Shown here in pieces: positions 60,457 through 64,000 of a stretch of 64,000 nt of DNA. Positions within the stretch are counted from its first letter, which is position 1; each line of letters begins with the position of its first letter. Position numbers and translations under genes: made by a program. Source of the stretch: Methyloglobulus morosus KoM1 (GTDB lineage: Bacteria > Pseudomonadota > Gammaproteobacteria > Methylococcales > Methylomonadaceae); NCBI RefSeq assembly GCF_000496735.2, contig NZ_AYLO01000112.1, positions 1-64,000 of the forward strand, given 5' to 3'. Under the pieces are notes generated by a model. It had not been told where the DNA came from. It ran no database searches and saw only the letters and a list, made by a program, of their open reading frames with translations.

Positions 60457-61482
60457 ATGAAAACTGTATGGGGTATTCGTTTTTTAACCCTAGACTTTGA
60501 TTGGAAACCTGTTGTTACGGCGTTCCTGTGTTCGCTCCTGATAGTGGGATGCGCCTCCCTTGGCGGCACTTACTCGGAAGATAAGGGCGATATTTGCGCA
60601 GACTCGCGTGGCGACCTTCGGCGAACTGAGGATTATTTTGCAAAACAAAGCGTCACCAATATCTTGGGCGGAGCCGCAGCAGGCGCGGTTTCTGGTGCTA
60701 TTATCTCCGCCATTTCGGGCGGCGACATAGGGAAAGGCGCAGCCATCGGCGCTGCCGCTGGTGCGGGTGTGGGGCTATTAAAAACGCTTTACGACAGCCT
60801 GGACCGCGAAAACAAACAAATTGACTTGGCGACTAATGCCTTTAACAGTTTGAGCCAATGCCGCTTTAAGGCGGCTGATCAAGTGCGGTCAGACTTTAAG
60901 GTGGGGCGAATTACGGAACAAGATGCCCTCAAGAAACTGAGCGACCTGAAAATGCGTTTCAATGAAGATATTGTGATTGCCGAAAGGATTGGCGCGAAAA
61001 TGTCAGAACGGTCCACGGAATTCCAGAGCAAGCTGGTTAAAGAAGACCCGTCTGTCGCGCCTTATTTGGCGGCTGTGCAAAGTGAACAAGCGAATACCGA
61101 CAACCTGAAAGGGGCAAGCCAATCTTCCGCCGCATCTGAAACCGAAACAAAAATCGCTACATCTGGGAAAAAGGGTAAAAAATACAAGCAATCATCAAAA
61201 TCTACAGTTACACAGCTGCAAAATGCGTCCGCAAGCAAAGAAACCGCCAAAGCCCAAATATCCGATAAATCCAAATCAGTCATTGGCCCAACTGAAACTA
61301 ACATCGTGAAAGCCAATCAGTACAACAGTATGACCAATACGGCAAAACACACGGCTTTGAACAATAACTTTAACTTGAAACCGCAAGGTGATTTAGGCCT
61401 GCTTTTGTTCCCTTATACGGGTGGCTCGTATTTGGTTTCTGGGTTGGAAGGCCAGGGTAAACAATGCTCCGTATTGTTTTAA
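60457..61482 (+). CDS. Glycine-zipper lipoprotein upstream of the WD40-caspase gene
   Basis: This lipoprotein has the lipobox LIVGCASLG (Cys about residue 32). A glycine-zipper membrane hairpin lies at about 70-110 (ILGGAAAGAVSGAIISAISG, GKGAAIGAAAGAGVGLL). A helical region (about 110-200) and a low-complexity Ser/Lys/Thr tail (about 210-290) follow, and the C-terminus returns to hydrophobic sequence (DLGLLLFPYTGGSYLVSGLE). Its ribosome binding site is AAGGGGA. The stop overlaps the start of the WD40-caspase gene by 19 bases, so the two are coupled. Glycine zippers suggest membrane insertion or oligomerisation; no family was recognised. Confidence 0.75.
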   Translation: MKTVWGIRFLTLDFDWKPVVTAFLCSLLIVGCASLGGTYSEDKGDICADSRGDLRRTEDYFAKQSVTNILGGAAAGAVSGAIISAISGGDIGKGAAIGAAAGAGVGLLKTLYDSLDRENKQIDLATNAFNSLSQCRFKAADQVRSDFKVGRITEQDALKKLSDLKMRFNEDIVIAERIGAKMSERSTEFQSKLVKEDPSVAPYLAAVQSEQANTDNLKGASQSSAASETETKIATSGKKGKKYKQSSKSTVTQLQNASASKETAKAQISDKSKSVIGPTETNIVKANQYNSMTNTAKHTALNNNFNLKPQGDLGLLLFPYTGGSYLVSGLEGQGKQCSVLF

Positions 61483-64000
61483 TTACTTTTCTGTTGGTGA
61501 CGGGAGCCCTGATTATCTGGGCTTCCTCAACTGATACGCTAACCTCGGTTCTTAAGAATGTCGAAGCGTTTTTTTCCGTTTCAACAAAACCGTCCATCAT
61601 AACAAGATCAAGGCCTACCCCAAAAAATGACAAACCATCGGACACGACCGTATCAGAGCCTATCCTGAAGATAGAAACGGGGTTTCATTCCGCTATAGTC
61701 AATAAAATTTCGCTGACCCGAAATGGGCAATTGGTCAGCGTTTCCGATGATAAAACCGCGCGTTTGTGGACTGCAATTGATGAACCTTCAAAGGTCTTGC
61801 GCGTACCGATAGGTCCACAAAGTGAAGGTGCGCTCTACGCGATTGCCACTTCCCCAACAAAAGATATTGCCGCTGTTGGGGGCAGCACGGGAATGAGTTG
61901 GGACGGTACGGCCACTATCTATTTTATTGATCTCAATACCGGTGAAATCGTAGGCAGTATACCTGGTATTCCAAGCACGATTCATGCCCTGAACTATTCT
62001 AAAGATGGCAAATATCTTGCGGTTGGTACCAATACGGGTGTGCTGTCGGTCATTGATAAAGCAGCTAAGTCTTTGGCAACTCAGAATAATGATTGTTCAG
62101 GCAGTATTACTGCAATTGAATATATGGCAGACAACAGGTTTATTACTGCCTGTTTTGATGGCAGTGTTCGGGTGTACGATCAAAAATTTCAACTGATTGC
62201 GAAACACATATTAGCCAATAAACAGCGACCATGGCGAATAGCAATCTCGCCTGACCAGACACAGGCTGCCATTGGAACACTGGACGCCAATGAAATAGAG
62301 GTGGTGTCTTTAAAGGATTTAACCCTGAGCAATAAATTTAGTTCCCGCGAGAAAACACATGGCGCTTTTTCTTCAGTGGCTTGGTTTGGCGACACACTTT
62401 TCGGTGCCGGAACGTATGGCGACCCGTCCGGAAATAAATATATCCATTCCTGGAATCTGAAAACTGGGAAACAATCAGATCTGGCCGTAGCCAAGGATTC
62501 TATTACTGATCTTCTGCCATTCAACAATAACGAATTGGCCTACGCTACCGCCGAAGGTTTAATAGGCAAAGTCAGCCTGGATAACCAGGGTATCGTGGCA
62601 CAGCCCAGACTTATCCCCGATTACCGCAATGCTTATGAAGGCAAGTTCGCATTATCCAAGGACGGGACTGTATTGGAGATTGGTAAGGCGCAAGGCGGCA
62701 AGCAACCCGTTAAGTTCAGCTTCCTGGAACGTGCGTTGGCTGAGAACCCAGAACCAGATAAGGGTTTGTTTTCGCCTATAATACCTACGAATGCCAAAAA
62801 TTGGCGTGATTCCATGCAACCTACTTTGAACGGAAAACCGATCATTTTAGGTGATAACGAATATTCCCGTTCAATTGCAAGTTCAGATGACGGAACGCTG
62901 GTCGTGATTGGCGCGGACTATTCGCTAGGGCTATTCAAAAACGGTGAGAGTCTATGGAATATTCCTCAACAATCACCAACTTTGGCAGTAAACCTCACAC
63001 GGGATGGGCGTTATGTAGTGGCGGCTTTAGGCGATGGCACTGTACATTGGCTTAATGTCAACGATGCCAGTGAAGCAATGGCGTTATTTATTACGGCGGA
63101 CAACCGCTGGGTAGCCTGGACACCCGATGGTTATTTCGACCATTCAACAGAAATCGCGCCGCATCGCCAAGAAAATGTTGTAAGAAGAGGGTTACGTCCA
63201 GTTGTGCAATCCCACACAATGGCTTCAAGTTTTGTTGGATACCACATAAACAGGGGACACACCGCAACGCCGACTTTTGTTTCGTCCGATCAAATTCAGC
63301 GCAATTTCTACAGGCCAGACCTAGTCTCCCAAACACTCTATAGCGCATCGATATTGACTGATGAAATTAATAGGGAAGATGCCAAAACAGTGGTTTCAAA
63401 ATACCTGCCACCGATGCTTAAGTCTTTGGCGTGGTGTGACGACAAACAATGCAATGATGTCAATTTAGCCGAAAGTAACACCATAAACGTAAAAGTGCCC
63501 GAAATTAAATTGCGCTATGAATTTACCGACCAAGGCAGCGGAATAGGCAATATTGTGTTAAAACGAAGTGGTGCAACTGTCGCCACACGCGGTTTACGGG
63601 TAAGCAACGCCATCAAAGGACCTTATCGGGATGAGCAAAAAATCTTCTTGGAATCAGGCGACAACCCCATTACGCTGTCTGCGTTTGATGTGAACAAATC
63701 GTTACAATCCAATGAACAAATAAATTTGGTCATCCATTATGATGCAGTGTCAGAAAGCAAACCGTCCTTATACGTATTAAGTATAGGCATCAACAAATAC
63801 CAAAGCACGGGGATCAATGCGCTTGTCAATGCCGTGAATGATGCGGAGGGCATCAATTCGCTGTTGCAGAATCAACACAACCGTTTCAAGGAAGTCATAC
63901 CAAAGCTATTGGCTGACGAACAGGCGACCCGAAAAAATATTGAAGATAACCTAAAAACCATCTCATCAAAGGCTCAACCCAACGATGTCGTGGTTATCTA
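61464..64000 (+). CDS. WD40-repeat plus caspase-like protein with N-terminal membrane anchor (runs off the window)
   Basis: An open frame begins at ATG 61464 inside the end of the lipoprotein gene and stays open to the window edge (about 845 codons visible, no stop). The N-terminus is a signal anchor (MLRIVLITFLLVTGALIIWA). WD40-like blades cover about residues 75-560 (IVNKISLTRNGQLVSVSDDK with TARLWTA, LNYSKDGKYLAVGTNTGVLS, MADNRFITACFDGSVRVYDQ, VNLTRDGRYVVAALGDGTVH). Then comes a linker with AWTPDGYFDHS, a beta domain, and the start of a caspase domain (LYVLSIGINKYQSTGINALV about 770, then VVVIY at the edge). The catalytic Cys is beyond the window. This is a second caspase-like protein, coupled to a lipoprotein and next to the T6SS. 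Confidence 0.85.
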   Translation, partial: MLRIVLITFLLVTGALIIWASSTDTLTSVLKNVEAFFSVSTKPSIITRSRPTPKNDKPSDTTVSEPILKIETGFHSAIVNKISLTRNGQLVSVSDDKTARLWTAIDEPSKVLRVPIGPQSEGALYAIATSPTKDIAAVGGSTGMSWDGTATIYFIDLNTGEIVGSIPGIPSTIHALNYSKDGKYLAVGTNTGVLSVIDKAAKSLATQNNDCSGSITAIEYMADNRFITACFDGSVRVYDQKFQLIAKHILANKQRPWRIAISPDQTQAAIGTLDANEIEVVSLKDLTLSNKFSSREKTHGAFSSVAWFGDTLFGAGTYGDPSGNKYIHSWNLKTGKQSDLAVAKDSITDLLPFNNNELAYATAEGLIGKVSLDNQGIVAQPRLIPDYRNAYEGKFALSKDGTVLEIGKAQGGKQPVKFSFLERALAENPEPDKGLFSPIIPTNAKNWRDSMQPTLNGKPIILGDNEYSRSIASSDDGTLVVIGADYSLGLFKNGESLWNIPQQSPTLAVNLTRDGRYVVAALGDGTVHWLNVNDASEAMALFITADNRWVAWTPDGYFDHSTEIAPHRQENVVRRGLRPVVQSHTMASSFVGYHINRGHTATPTFVSSDQIQRNFYRPDLVSQTLYSASILTDEINREDAKTVVSKYLPPMLKSLAWCDDKQCNDVNLAESNTINVKVPEIKLRYEFTDQGSGIGNIVLKRSGATVATRGLRVSNAIKGPYRDEQKIFLESGDNPITLSAFDVNKSLQSNEQINLVIHYDAVSESKPSLYVLSIGINKYQSTGINALVNAVNDAEGINSLLQNQHNRFKEVIPKLLADEQATRKNIEDNLKTISSKAQPNDVVVI

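Overview
The window is 64 kb of chromosome-like DNA from a Gram-negative bacterium. Lipoprotein signals, outer-membrane beta-barrels, an OmpA-type TssL and a complete type VI secretion system (T6SS) all point to a proteobacterium. The gene styles suggest a gammaproteobacterium, perhaps a methanotroph-like Methylococcales; this is a guess from family resemblance, with no marker gene present. No rRNA, tRNA or CRISPR array was seen.

Layout. (1) 0-5.3 kb, plus strand: an RND efflux operon that is decaying. The adaptor is intact, the pump has a small out-of-frame deletion near its C-terminus, and the outer-membrane factor lacks an internal block. (2) 5.9-8.6 kb, plus strand: an OmpA-like envelope protein and a membrane-anchored Ser/Thr kinase with PKD-like and DUF4384-like extracytoplasmic parts. 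(3) 25.2-8.6 kb, minus strand: a long co-directional set of envelope genes. It comprises an FHA/lytic-transglycosylase fusion, two CsgG/FlgO-like proteins, a TPR plus beta-barrel protein resembling surface-lipoprotein assembly modifiers (Slam), a FecR/TPR/CsgG-like protein, a beta-rich exported protein, two paralogous exported pentapeptide-repeat proteins, a caspase-like lipoprotein with Sel1 repeats, a three-heme VCBS-repeat protein and an autotransporter-type barrel. This looks like an uncharacterised surface export or assembly system. (4) 50.1-25.4 kb, minus strand: T6SS structural genes tssA-B-C-hcp-tagJ-tssE-F-G-clpV-vgrG, then a cargo zone. The cargo zone holds DUF6484, DUF2169, a ketosynthase-like protein, a DUF4150(PAAR-like)-GHH toxin with a putative propeller immunity protein, the Tae4/Tai4 amidase pair, a lysozyme-like protein overlapping a small membrane protein, a HEAT-like TIGR02270 protein, and a peptidoglycan-binding HExxH protein. 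Mobile or repeat DNA breaks this zone up: a RAYT transposase with REP hairpins, a 25-bp palindromic array, and a DUF559 gene boxed by inverted repeats. (5) 50.6-64 kb, plus strand: the divergent T6SS arm tagH-tssJ-K-L-M-tagF-pppA, then a glycine-zipper lipoprotein and a WD40-caspase protein that runs off the end of the window.

Together the two T6SS arms carry all 13 core tss genes plus the post-translational control parts FHA (TagH), TagF and PP2C (PppA). No kinase sits in the cluster, so the kinase at 6.7 kb is a candidate partner. At least four candidate effectors target peptidoglycan or DNA. Two caspase-fold proteins and several CsgG, FecR and DUF4384-type modules recur across the window, which suggests a shared envelope or surface programme beside the T6SS.
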